Below, one piece after another: positions 54,697-63,500 of a stretch of 64,000 nt of DNA. The translations under genes and the position numbers were made by a program. The notes below the pieces were generated by a model. That model ran no database searches, was not told the origin of the DNA, and was given only the letters and a program-made list of their open reading frames with translations. Source of the DNA: Tridacna crocea (lineage: Eukaryota > Mollusca > Bivalvia > Cardiida > Cardiidae); contig OX031066.1 of NCBI GenBank assembly GCA_943736015.1, forward strand, positions 5,456,245-5,520,244, read 5' to 3'. Each line of letters opens with the position of its first letter. Positions within the stretch are counted from its first letter, which is position 1.

Positions 54697-55062
54697 CATC
54701 ATTATCTCCCGCTAGATGGCATTCTATAAATACTCATCTATCTGATATGGGCATCCTGGGTACAGAACCGAACCGAACCACTTTCCTACGCGACAACCGT
54801 TACTTTGAATTTAAAACGAAAAAAGGTCTACCCAATAAAACGCTACCTCGTGCAATTCACTCAACTATGATCACCAGTTTAGAGAAATATGTTGCTAATG
54901 CAGGTCTCATTTATCCTCAGACGTATTGATACGTAAAAGCTGTTTTCAACATTGCTACTTTATAGAGCGTAGTATTACATTCAGCCCGCTTTCGGGGCTA
55001 GTAGTGATGCGTCATATAAGACAGTCGAATCTTCGAAGAATATGACATGCGCAGACAACGCA
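54697..55062 (+). repeat. Family G dispersed repeat
   Basis: Very similar to 28146-28493 (CTCCCGCTAGATGGCATTC … CATGCGCAGACAACG) with a small GAACC duplication. The adjacent upstream block 54603-54695 repeats 14400-14495. Confidence 0.85.
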
Positions 55063-55138
55063 CGTTCTGTGCAGTCTGATCATGATCTAAAATGTCCACA
55101 AAAGATCTTTGAGTCGCCCATAGCAGCCTACGGGTTAA
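55062..55138. repeat. Family D, right half only
   Basis: CACGTTCTGTGCAGTCTGAT to CAGCCTACGGGTTAA. The left half is replaced by the family G copy, which ends at the palindrome centre. Confidence 0.68.
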
Positions 55139-55150
55139 TTCCTTTACAGT

Positions 55151-55189
55151 TTAACATTTTACCAAACATTCCCGTGTTTTAATGACCCT
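55151..55189 (+). repeat. Family A, left 39 bp only
   Basis: TTAACATTTTACCAAACATT … TTTTAATGACCCTT, cut where the next copy begins. Confidence 0.7.
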
Positions 55190-55417
55190 TCACCCATTAC
55201 CACATAATCCCTACTTTTGACGCTCCTGAGAAAGAAGCCTTTGGAAAACATTGTGGGAAAAAGAGAAAATGCTAGTAACCAACATTTTCTCCTTTTCCCA
55301 CTATGTTTTTTACCCTTCACAAAACAATTTTCAAATTTTCAGTCACTTTTATTTTGTCGTCTGCAAATGCTTTCATTTTGGACCAGTCTAAAATATTGTT
55401 GTTTGGTAATGGGTTAA
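55189..55417 (+). repeat. TTAA hairpin MITE, family A
   Basis: Left TTCACCCATTACC (TTAA changed), right TTTGGTAATGGGTTAA. Core with two mismatches (GCTAGTAACCAAC). A badly worn further copy follows at about 55440-55625. Confidence 0.86.
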
Positions 55418-55757
55418 GAAATATTTAAGCTTTCGAAAGCATAACATGGAAAAGGGAAAAAGGAGGTAATGCACGTACAAATCACTTTTTTTTCCTTTCC
55501 TGCAGTGTTTTCTACCCATTTCAGAGACAATATTGATTATTTCTTCAATTTTTCATTCACGTTTTTATATTTGGTGTCAATCTCTGATGCTTTCACCATT
55601 AGTTTGAAATTTTGAGGTTTATCTAATTTTGATTTGAATTTAATATAGTTGAAACATAACGTGACTTGTTTTAGAGAGCGGAATCACATAAGATCGTGTG
55701 CTTTTTGTCCCAATCCTTTTCATACTTTATAATATACACGTCAATATGTCGAATGAC

Positions 55758-55985
55758 TTAACCCATTACTAGACGAGAATATTTTAGACTGGTCCAAATT
55801 GAAAGCATTTGCAGACGACAAAACAAAAGTGACTGAAAAATTGAAATTTATTTTGTGAAGGGTGGAAAATATTGTGGGAAAAGGAGAAAATGCTGGTACC
55901 AGCATTTTTTCCTTTTCCCACAATGTTTTCAAAAGGCTTTTCTCTCAGGGGCGTCAAAAGTAGGGATTGTGTGGTAATGGGTTAA
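55758..55985 (-). repeat. TTAA hairpin MITE, family A
   Basis: TTAA at 55758-55761 and 55982-55985; loop GGTACC, one base pair shorter than usual. Confidence 0.91.
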
Positions 55986-56361
55986 AATCAGCAAAATTTA
56001 CCCTGAATAATTTATCCCAATATGGAAAGGTATAAAATTCTGTTTTTGGTACAGCAAAATTTACTGTGTGTAAATTATTTCAATACGGACTGGTCTAAAA
56101 TTTTGTATTTTGGTATAGAGTCGATTGTTAAAAAGGGTTCCCTGTATTTTCATGAAAAAAAAAAAGAGGAAACCCAGTCTGGCTGAGAAAGAGAGTTAAT
56201 GCACATATTTCTCCTGGGACACAGAACTTCCAAGTCATCGTTTTTCTGGCTTGATATATTTATTCAGATATGACCCATGGCTGGCCGAACCCCGGAAAAG
56301 TCACTCATAAATGTCTGACTTTTGCAGTTATTAAAATATACGACATGCAGATTTTTATTTA

Positions 56362-56595
56362 TTAACCCTTTACCACACAATGACGACTTTTTAATGACCC
56401 TGAGGAAGAAGCCTTTTGAAAAAATTGTGAGAAAAGGAGAAAATGGTGGTAACCAGCATTTTCTCCTTTCCCCACAATGTTTCTACTCTATCAAAGAATA
56501 AATGCGTCGTTTGAGCCACTATGAAATTATCATCTGCAAAATTTAATGCTTTCAATTTGAATAGGGTCTAAATTCTAATGTGTGGTAAGGGTTAA
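56362..56595 (+). repeat. TTAA hairpin MITE, family A (variant as at 7826)
   Basis: TTAA at 56362-56365 and 56592-56595; right block CACTATGAAATTATCATCTG, with a short AAATTTAATG insertion in the TGCAAATGC block. Confidence 0.88.
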
Positions 56596-56621
56596 ATGAA
56601 CAAGAAAGTAGTAGTGAAATG

Positions 56622-56790
56622 ACAGTACTCAAGAAGATTCCGTGTTCGATCCTCACTCGGGGCACTTTTTTGTGCGAGTGTCCTTTGGCAAGACACTTTT
56701 TAACCCTTTTTTGGTGCTGATGATCCTATAACACACATGAATATGTGAGCTGTCGCCATAATGGTGCTAGTGAAATAATAATGTTAAAAG
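56622..56790 (+). repeat. SINE-like element
   Basis: B-box-like GTGTTCGATCC (56642-56652), then GTGTCCTTTGGCAAGACACT, a conserved SINE central motif as I recall it, and a tail CCATAATGGTGC, AAATAATAATG. The A-box half is not clear. Confidence 0.55.
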
Positions 56791-56792
56791 TA

Positions 56793-56912
56793 ACGAAATT
56801 TTAGACTGGTCCAAATTGAAAGCTCTTGCAGTAGACAAATTTAAAGTAACTCGAAAATTGATTTTTTCCAGTAAGGAAGAAAACATTGCGGGAAAGGAGA
56901 AAATACTGGGGT
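56793..56912 (-). repeat. Family A, left half only
   Basis: GACTGGTCCAAATTGAAAGC to GGAGAAAATACTGG; it stops at the hairpin tip, so the right arm and right end are absent. Confidence 0.72.
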
Positions 56913-57206
56913 CACGCACAACTTTTAAACACCAAGAGGTAACGATTCAGTTCCTAAGCTTGCCAAATTCTTTCCGAAGATTAAGAATAGATGGCAATTA
57001 TTGCTACAGAATAAATTCCTCTCTCACGACTGAATATTTTTCCAAAGATGTATACACCCAGTGGCTTGAAAGCAATGTTTTGCGAAACTGGTAAAAGAAA
57101 TTCCAGGAAAAGATGGCCATTGAAATATACTTAGTAACTCAAACAATATTCAAAACAGCATTTCGCAGCAAAATAACAGATTATTAATTGTTTTTTTTTT
57201 TTTCAG

Positions 57207-57366
57207 GTTCCAGTTGTCAAGATGCGACTTCGTGTTTCAAGGCTGGTTGTAGTTTGTATCATTTTACACTGCTTTGCATTTTGCAACAGTCAAGGAACAC
57301 CGGACCAGTCAACTAGCGGCACTACCAGTGATTCTCAGTCAGAGACCGAACAGTCTCCAACTGCAG
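57207..57366 (+). CDS. Small secreted/GPI-type mucin-like peptide gene, first coding exon
   Basis: Acceptor T13CAG, 15 bases of 5'UTR, ATG at 57222 with A at -3, donor GTAAAT after 57366; 48 codons plus one base. Residues 1-24 form a signal peptide: basic start MRLRVSR, hydrophobic LVVVCIILHCFAF, and a probable cut after CNS. The following QGTPDQSTSGTTSDSQSE is rich in Ser/Thr and should be O-glycosylated. Joined in phase to the exon at 59714, it gives an 80-residue precursor whose mature part (~39 residues) is nearly half Ser/Thr. This is the plan of CD24 or CD52, but I see no sequence homology and no N-glycosylation sequon. An upstream non-coding exon is implied by the acceptor. I do not recognise the gene. 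Confidence 0.75.
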
Positions 57367-58681
57367 GTAAATTTTCCACCGCGACTATGAATGATGGAAT
57401 CGGCAAACTTTGATTTGCCAACTTATCTCGGCATATTCAGTATCATGATGTCCCAATAACTACATGATGGATGTGCGTTGCATCTCATGTTATCTCCTGT
57501 TTTGTCCCCTCGTTTTTTTTATGATATTTTTCAAAGACAATACCACTTTGAGTTCACTATTGAATTTTGAACAACATGTAACGTATTTTGTGCAAAGCCG
57601 AAGGAAATAAAATTAAACTCAATTTTCTCAGGCAAATGAAATTTTCGGAAACATTCAGAAATGTAATTGGAAATGGCATGTTAAACTAGAGCTCTCACTA
57701 AATGTGACTTAATACCCCCGTCAGTGCTTTGAAAGAAAAAAAGTGTCAAGTTTCAAGGGGAGATAATTCCTCAACCAGGTAGACTTGACATTTGAAAACT
57801 GCGTCTTGCAAATCTTAAGTATATGATCAATATATGTGCAAAGTTTGAATACAATTGAAGGAAAATTGTAGGAGGAGTTCACGACACAAAATTACTAATA
57901 TTTTGTACTCATACGAACACACGGACAGACTCACGGACGGACGGTCACACAGACAGATGGAGACACGGACAGACATGCTGATTATAGTAAACCCCCAAAA
58001 ACATTTGTTTTGCGGGACTATAAATACACTATTTAAGGCCATCGATCGTGGAATTACTAAATTTTGATTGGAAATAGCGTCATTCGCTCATAGCCTTCTA
58101 TTTGCGCAAATATACAAAATTTGTCGCTTATTTCTGGGCTTTTTCGTTCCAAAACGATTTCGTCCCGTGGCCTGTTCGTCCCATGATTGTGTGCTATTCC
58201 ATTTGATTGCGCATGAATATTTGTATCGACATAATTAGTTTTAATGTTGGGCATTAAATGTTAACTGCCAAACGTATTTCAAATCATAGTTTTCAGGAAC
58301 AAAATTTATTTCATTATATTCACATGGTTTATTTCTCTATCCATCATGTATAGTACTGTCAAGGCTCGTTACTCCTAACTCCTCTTAATGATTAAGGAGA
58401 GGACCACCAATACACAGATAGTCCTAACATTTTTCATGAGTACTTTCCTTTCAACCAAAAAGGTATTCATTTGATTGGTTGGTTGACTTTCAAGCCAATA
58501 TTTGAATAATATTTCTCTTTTTCTTCAATTTTTGAATTCCAAACGACTTCCTCGACAAACACCTCTTCAGCGTTTTTAACACTTTGATTTCGAAAGTGAG
58601 ATATTTATTTCAGTACTGAACATGACGTACCTCATTTTCTAGTAAGGTGACAGTTGTATAATTAGATCAACAAATTCGACT

Positions 58682-58870
58682 GATAAACCCTTAAGCCACG
58701 AAGTGCAATTCAAAGACCTTTTACAGTGTAGATCAAAATCAGACACAGAACATTAAGTCTAATTTTGAATATACACCGTCCGATAGGGAGATCCCCCCAT
58801 ATATACCTGCGAAATAGCAACATTTATGTTTTTATTATCGGCTCGAAAGTTTCATTTCATTCGGAGAAGA
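58682..58870 (+). repeat. Family D, worn
   Basis: ACCCTTAAGCCACGAAG, palindrome GTGTAGATCAAAATCAGAC with weak mirror, CCGTCCGATAGGGAGATC, TCGGCTCGAAAGTTTCATTT. Confidence 0.65.
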
Positions 58871-58964
58871 ATCGGACCCGGGACCTCAGTGATCCTTTAC
58901 GCTAACCACCGAACCACCATCCCAAAATTAGAGAAGTCTGAAATTTGTCGTTTGGTGGAAAATT

Positions 58965-59350
58965 TACCCTATACCAAACAATCCCGAATTTTCCTGACCT
59001 TGAGAAAGACAGCTTTTTAATTCATTACCAAACAATAAGATTTTAGGCTGGAATTGAAGGTACTAGCAGACGAAAAAACAAACGTAACACACAAAAAAAA
59101 GAAATTTGCTTCTGGCAGGGTAGAAAACATTGTGGGAAAAGAAAAAAATGCTGGCTATGGCGTTTTCTCCTTTTCCCACAATTTTTTCAAAACGTTTCTA
59201 TCTCAGGGTTGTAAAAACCAGAGATTATTTGGTAAACTTTGGATTATTACATTGTAATGAAATGAGAAATAGCTGGTATCCGGCATTTCTCTCTTTCCCA
59301 CAATGTTCTGTACACGATCACTGGTCAAATCCCATCAATAGAGACAGATT
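58965..59350 (-). repeat. Family A copy probably nested in an older one
   Basis: Outer left piece 58968-59022 (TACCCTATACCAAACAATCC … CTTGAGAAAGACAGC), inner copy 59020-59240 (TTAATTCATTACC … TTATTTGGTAAAC), then an outer hairpin piece AGAAATAGCTGGTATCCGGC near 59263. Confidence 0.6.
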
Positions 59351-59378
59351 TGGTAATAATGTCTTCAAATTGTATAAA

Positions 59379-59582
59379 CCTGGGCCCGTATTCACCGACC
59401 ATTCTTTGGAGCGTTCTTTGTCTTATTCTCCAGAATTTTCTGCATTTGTAAGTAACACAACTTCTGATTGGCTAAACCATTCGGTTTAGCCAATCAGAAG
59501 TTGTGTTACTTACAGATGTAGAATTCTTTGGAGAATAAGACTAAGAATATTCTCAAGAACGGTTGGTGAATACAGGCCCAGG
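59379..59582. repeat. Foldback MITE with GGGCCCGTATTCACC ends, second copy
   Basis: Ends CCTGGGCCCGTATTCACCGA and TCGG-like GGTTGGTGAATACAGG. The inner stem GTAAGTAACACAACTTCTGA / TCAGAAGTTGTGTTACTTAC is perfect, closing on GGCTAAACC / GGTTTAGCC. It sits in the intron of the small gene, 130 bp before its last exon. Confidence 0.87.
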
Positions 59583-59713
59583 ACGAGTCTAATTAAAATC
59601 CGATCAATTGAGACAATAGTCTTTAGATTCTTTAAACTTAGACTAGTCCAGTTATTTGTTTGGTTAAATTTTAGACTAGCTATGAAACGACTAATTTTCT
59701 TTGTGTTTTACAG

Positions 59714-59811
59714 AACCCGAGGGCCAAACTACACCATCTGATAGCGCCAGCAGTTTATTCATCGCTACGTCGACCTTCCTGCAACTCATGGCCTTATATT
59801 ATATCTTATAG
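59714..59811 (+). CDS. Small secreted/GPI-type mucin-like peptide gene, last exon
   Basis: The split codon G|AA gives Glu, then PEGQTTPSDSASS followed by the hydrophobic tail LFIATSTFLQLMALYYIL directly before TAG at 59809-59811. A run of small residues (SDSASS) next to an 18-residue hydrophobic C-terminus with no cytoplasmic residues is the signature of a GPI-attachment signal. Phase, splice sites and the AATAAA 15 bases after the stop all agree. Alternative: a type I membrane peptide without a cytoplasmic tail. Confidence 0.75.
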
Positions 59812-59825
59812 ACTTACATCATCAA

Positions 59826-59831
59826 AATAAA
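59826..59831 (+). promoter_or_regulatory. Polyadenylation signal AATAAA
   Basis: Canonical hexamer just after the stop codon of the small gene, followed by TGT-rich sequence. Confidence 0.7.
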
Positions 59832-59899
59832 TGTCTACTGTCTGCTTTATATTTTGACAATATCATGTGAAAGTCGATCGTTAACGTTTTTACTGCCGA

Positions 59900-60190
59900 C
59901 TTAATTCTGTACCAAACGACAAAATATTAAATTTTGCAGACGACAGATATTAAAAATGTGACTAAAATATCGGGATTTGTATTAGAAAAAGTGGAAAAAT
60001 TGTGAAAAAAGGGCTTAGGCAAATGAGTAATTAAATTTAGCAAATCTGATGATAACTGGAGAAGAGAAGGAGAGAAAACATTGTGGGAAAAGGAGAAAAT
60101 GCTGGTTACCAGCATTTTCTCCATTTCCTATAATGTTTTCAAAATCCTTCTTCTCCAAGAACGTAAAGAGACAATTATTCTTTGGTAATA
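59900..60190 (-). repeat. Family A copy with internal extra sequence
   Basis: Left TTCTGTACCAAACGAC, a widened left spacer (59950-60060), good core GGAGAAAATGCTGGTTACC, right end TTATTCTTTGGTAATA. Confidence 0.7.
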
Positions 60191-60257
60191 ACATGTTTTG
60201 AACAACGTCTACTGTCTGCACATTTTTTTTTTCAGAATTAAATGTGAATGTCGGCCG

Positions 60258-60527
60258 TTAACCATTTCCCAACCAATTGAACTCGTTTCTATACGACAGT
60301 ATTTTAAACTTATTCTTCAATTTGAAATGTTTATTTACAGCATACTTGTCGTTTTTCACGATGTTCTTTAAAAACATTCTGCAGTAGGGCCGTTAAAACT
60401 CTGGATCTTTCCGTTTCCCACAATGTTTTCTGTCCAATCAAAGAGAGAATGATATCATCAGTTGAAATTCTATTCTGTCTCTCAATTTGGTTTAGTCCAA
60501 AATTTTGTCGTTTGATAAAGGTATTAA
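60258..60527 (+). repeat. Degraded family A
   Basis: TTAA at 60258-60261 and 60524-60527; the right block TTTGGTTTAGTCCAAAATTT and TTTGTCGTTTGATAAAGG are clear, the hairpin mostly lost. Confidence 0.65.
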
Positions 60528-61203
60528 AAAGGCCTGATCTTTGCGAAATCTGTAAGTACAGTTCAACTGCACCTTACATAGTTAAGCCATTGTTCAGCAC
60601 CAGCTATCTGACTGCGTTGCGCTACATTAAGGATCAGACGACACGGTCTGATTTTGATCTACGCCCTCCGCAAAAGTTGTTTAATATCCCATTGGCAGAG
60701 GAAAGAGCTAATCACGTGACAAACATCGTAAAACAAACGAGAAATGTGCAATTTATGTCATTGTAGCAGAAAATTTCATGATTGATGGAGTTCTTGTTAT
60801 ATAATTTTGTGGCGAATCTCTTCCACGAAATCTCATCACATGTTTTTTCGTTAATGCAGTTTCTTTGCAAACGAAAAGAACTATTAGAAAAACCTTCTGC
60901 ATTTGGAAATAAGCAAGGAAACCAATTCAAAGATCAATTGTCACAGTTTATATTTCCGTAAACATTTCGACGCCATTCAGATATTTCGATTCAAAGTTTT
61001 ATAGTAAATAATTTTGTGGTATATAAATAAACGAGTTAATATGTCTGACTAAGTATTTACAATCTTACCGACGTTTGTGTCAAAATATCTAAACAAGATT
61101 TTGGACTGTGTAGATTCAGTACTAGACAGCAAGTTCTGTGCCGTCTGATTCTTACCTATCCTGACTTTTCAAAAAAGAAAAAAAACTGAAGATAGCAAAT
61201 TAT
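60528..61203. other. Intergenic with two family D relics
   Basis: Relics at 60628-60675 (GGATCAGACGACACGG) and 61104-61172 (GTTCTGTGCCGTCTGATTC). No gene seen. Confidence 0.45.
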
Positions 61204-61770
61204 TTAACTCTTTACCAAACCACAAAATTGTAGACTGGTCCAAATTGAAAGCATTTGCAGACGACAAAATAAATGTGACTGAAAAGTTGAAATTGGATTT
61301 GGGAAAGGTAGAAAACATTGTGGGGAAAAGGAGAAAATGCTGGTTACCAGCGTTTTCTCCTTTTCCCTCCATGTCTTCAAAAGGCTTCTTTCTCAGCTCG
61401 TTAAAATTCGGGATAGTATAGTAAAAGAATATTTACATAACACACAAAGCATTTGCAGATGACAACATGAATGTGACTGAAAATTGAAATTGGATTTGGG
61501 AAGATTAGAAAACATTGTGGGAAAAAGGAGAAAATGCTGGTAACCAGCATTTTCTCCTTTTCCCTCAATGTTTTTTTTTAAAAAGGCTTCTTTCTCAGCT
61601 CATTTAAAGTCGGGATTGTATAGTAAACTGTTATTTACATAACACACAATCCCGAGCTTTAACAATTCTGAAGGAGAAAGTTTTTGAAAACGACGTAGAA
61701 ATAGGAGAAATGCTGGTAACCATCACTTTCTTCTTATCCTGCAATGTTTTCCACCCTTCAAATAACATAT
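61204..61770. repeat. Three family A copies in a row
   Basis: Copy 1 from TTAA 61204 to ~61430 (-); copy 2 ~61440-61636 (-), which lacks the left terminus and repeats the join TTACATAACACACAA; copy 3 ~61637-61770 (+, worn). Copies 1 and 2 share CAGCTC and TATAGTAAA, unlike other copies, so this looks like a local duplication. Confidence 0.78.
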
Positions 61771-61794
61771 TTTAGTTCATGTGTGTCCTGAGTG

Positions 61795-62515
61795 TACGTT
61801 CTGTGGAGTCTGCCATGGTGACTACACTCTTAGTGCAGTCTGATCTCAATCTTAATTGTCTGCAAAATCTTTCTGAATCGTGCAACCCAACCAATCTTTA
61901 AAATTAAATGAAAATTCAATGTCCGACTCTACTTTTTTTCAAAGATGGCGTAAAGTGTACTTTGTAACATTGTTATGGTTGTTGAAACATGCTTTTTATC
62001 AGAGAAATATTTTGCAACATACGTCTTTTTATTTATCATGCTTGTTCATATATGTGCTCTTCTTGTTTAGTATGCTACTCATCCTACTCGCCCCCGACCC
62101 CCCGACCCCGCCCCATGCCCTGAGCAAATTTGCACAGACGACTTTGGGAACCCATTTTAAAAATCTTCATAATCAACGTAAATAAGGTTGAATGCTGAAC
62201 GCTATGACAAAAGAAGAAAAGCCTTGCTACGCAGAATTTGTTTTCTCGGTACTCTGTTTCCGGAAAGCGTTCGCAAAAAAAAGTCGTCTTCAGGATACAC
62301 TATCACGAAAAATTATGAGTCAAAAACCTTGCTTGATGCAACCTACGCTGTCGATTTCGGATGGATCACTCGAGGTTGCTCTACAAACAATAGCTTCTTT
62401 CTTCACAATGTAATCTAAACACAGTATACCGTCATGGGGGCGAGAAGAGATACAAACGAATGTGCACCGCCATGTTATTTTTCTTTAAAAGTCTTCACCA
62501 CGCTGAAAGAAAAAA
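61795..62515. other. Family D relic (61795-61862) and unrecognised DNA
   Basis: GTGCAGTCTGATCTCAATC with a worn left arm. Frames of 101 and 76 codons at 61880-62418 lack family features and splice context and are not credited. Confidence 0.45.
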
Positions 62516-62730
62516 GACATAGGCTTGTTCAAATTGAGAGCATTTGCAGGCGACATTTTTTATGTATGTATACATAGTTTAAATGGTAGAATTTGTATTT
62601 GAAAGGATAGAAAACGTCATGGGAAAAGGAGAAAATGCTGGTTACCAGCATTTTCTTCTTTTCCCACGATGTTTTCAAGAGATTTCTTTCCAACGGTCGT
62701 TATAACTCCGGATTGTGTCGCAAGGATAAA
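62516..62730 (-). repeat. Family A hairpin, worn ends
   Basis: Core with matched GTCATGGGAAAAGG / CTTTTCCCACGATG; left block TGTTCAAATTGAGAGC; no TTAA remains. Confidence 0.78.
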
Positions 62731-63041
62731 TCTAGGCTTTCTAATCCGTTTTCTTCAATAAATGTTCAAAGGTGTTATGACGATTTATAATAAATCCGAA
62801 ACACTGTACATAGTTATCTTGACTTGTTTTATTTTGTATTACTCCACCTATAAAATCATGATGAGCAAGACTTCCAAATTTTTTTGCTGTCTGATTCACA
62901 CCTACACTGTTCAAAAAGCATCAAAAGTGCCTTTGGCGCTGAAACGCTGAATTGGACACTGGACGAACAAAGTAATGAACGAAGGAGGGAACAAACGAAC
63001 GAAAAAACTAACGAAGAAACAATTAAACAATAATAATAAAG

Positions 63042-63271
63042 TTAACCCATTACCACACAATCCCTACTTTTGACGCCCCCCTGAGGAAGGAGCCTGTGGA
63101 AAACAATGTGGGAAAAGGAGAAAATGATGGTAACCAGCATTTTCTCCTTTTCCCACAGTGTTTTCTATCCTTACCAGAGCAAAGTTCAATTTTTCAGTCA
63201 CCTTCATTTGTCGTCTGCAAATGCTTTCAATTTAAACTAGTCTAAAATTTTGTCGTGTGGTAAAGAGTTAA
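63042..63271 (+). repeat. TTAA hairpin MITE, family A
   Basis: TTAA at 63042-63045 and 63268-63271; termini CCCATTACCACACAATCCC / TCGTGTGGTAAAGAG. Confidence 0.92.
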
Positions 63272-63323
63272 AAGGACATATGCTGTAAGAATCAAACCAC
63301 ATTAAGTCATGCAGCAGGAAACA

Positions 63324-63500
63324 TTAACCCTCAGGATGCTTAGCCCGACTCGGGGACCCTTTTTTGCATAGTGTAGATGAAGATCAGACTGTACAAACCC
63401 TACCTTCTAATCTTGGATCTACTCTGTCCGAGAAGGCGATATTCTCCCCCCCCCCCCCCCCCTTTGAAAAGTTCATTTCACTTTTGGAGCAGGATAACCG
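63324..63500 (+). repeat. Family D MITE with a C-run
   Basis: Left TTAACCCTCAGGATGCTTAG; palindrome GTGTAGATGAAGATCAGAC with worn mirror; a C-run near 63447; right GGAGCAGGATAACC. Confidence 0.7.

Larger units (their letters stand above)
57367..59713 (+). other. Intron of the small secreted peptide gene
   Basis: Donor GTAAAT, acceptor TGTGTTTTACAG. It contains a ~140-bp segment similar to 10600-10760 (57500-57640), a bivalve-type repeat with GGACGGACGGTCACACAGAC (57700-58025), a family D copy, nested family A copies and a foldback, listed separately. Confidence 0.65.

Noticed and set aside
56816-57094. 92-codon frame ending in VYTQWLESNVLRNW
   Set aside because: The first third is family A MITE sequence. 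The remainder could be an exon, but no acceptor or donor fits and no family is recognised.
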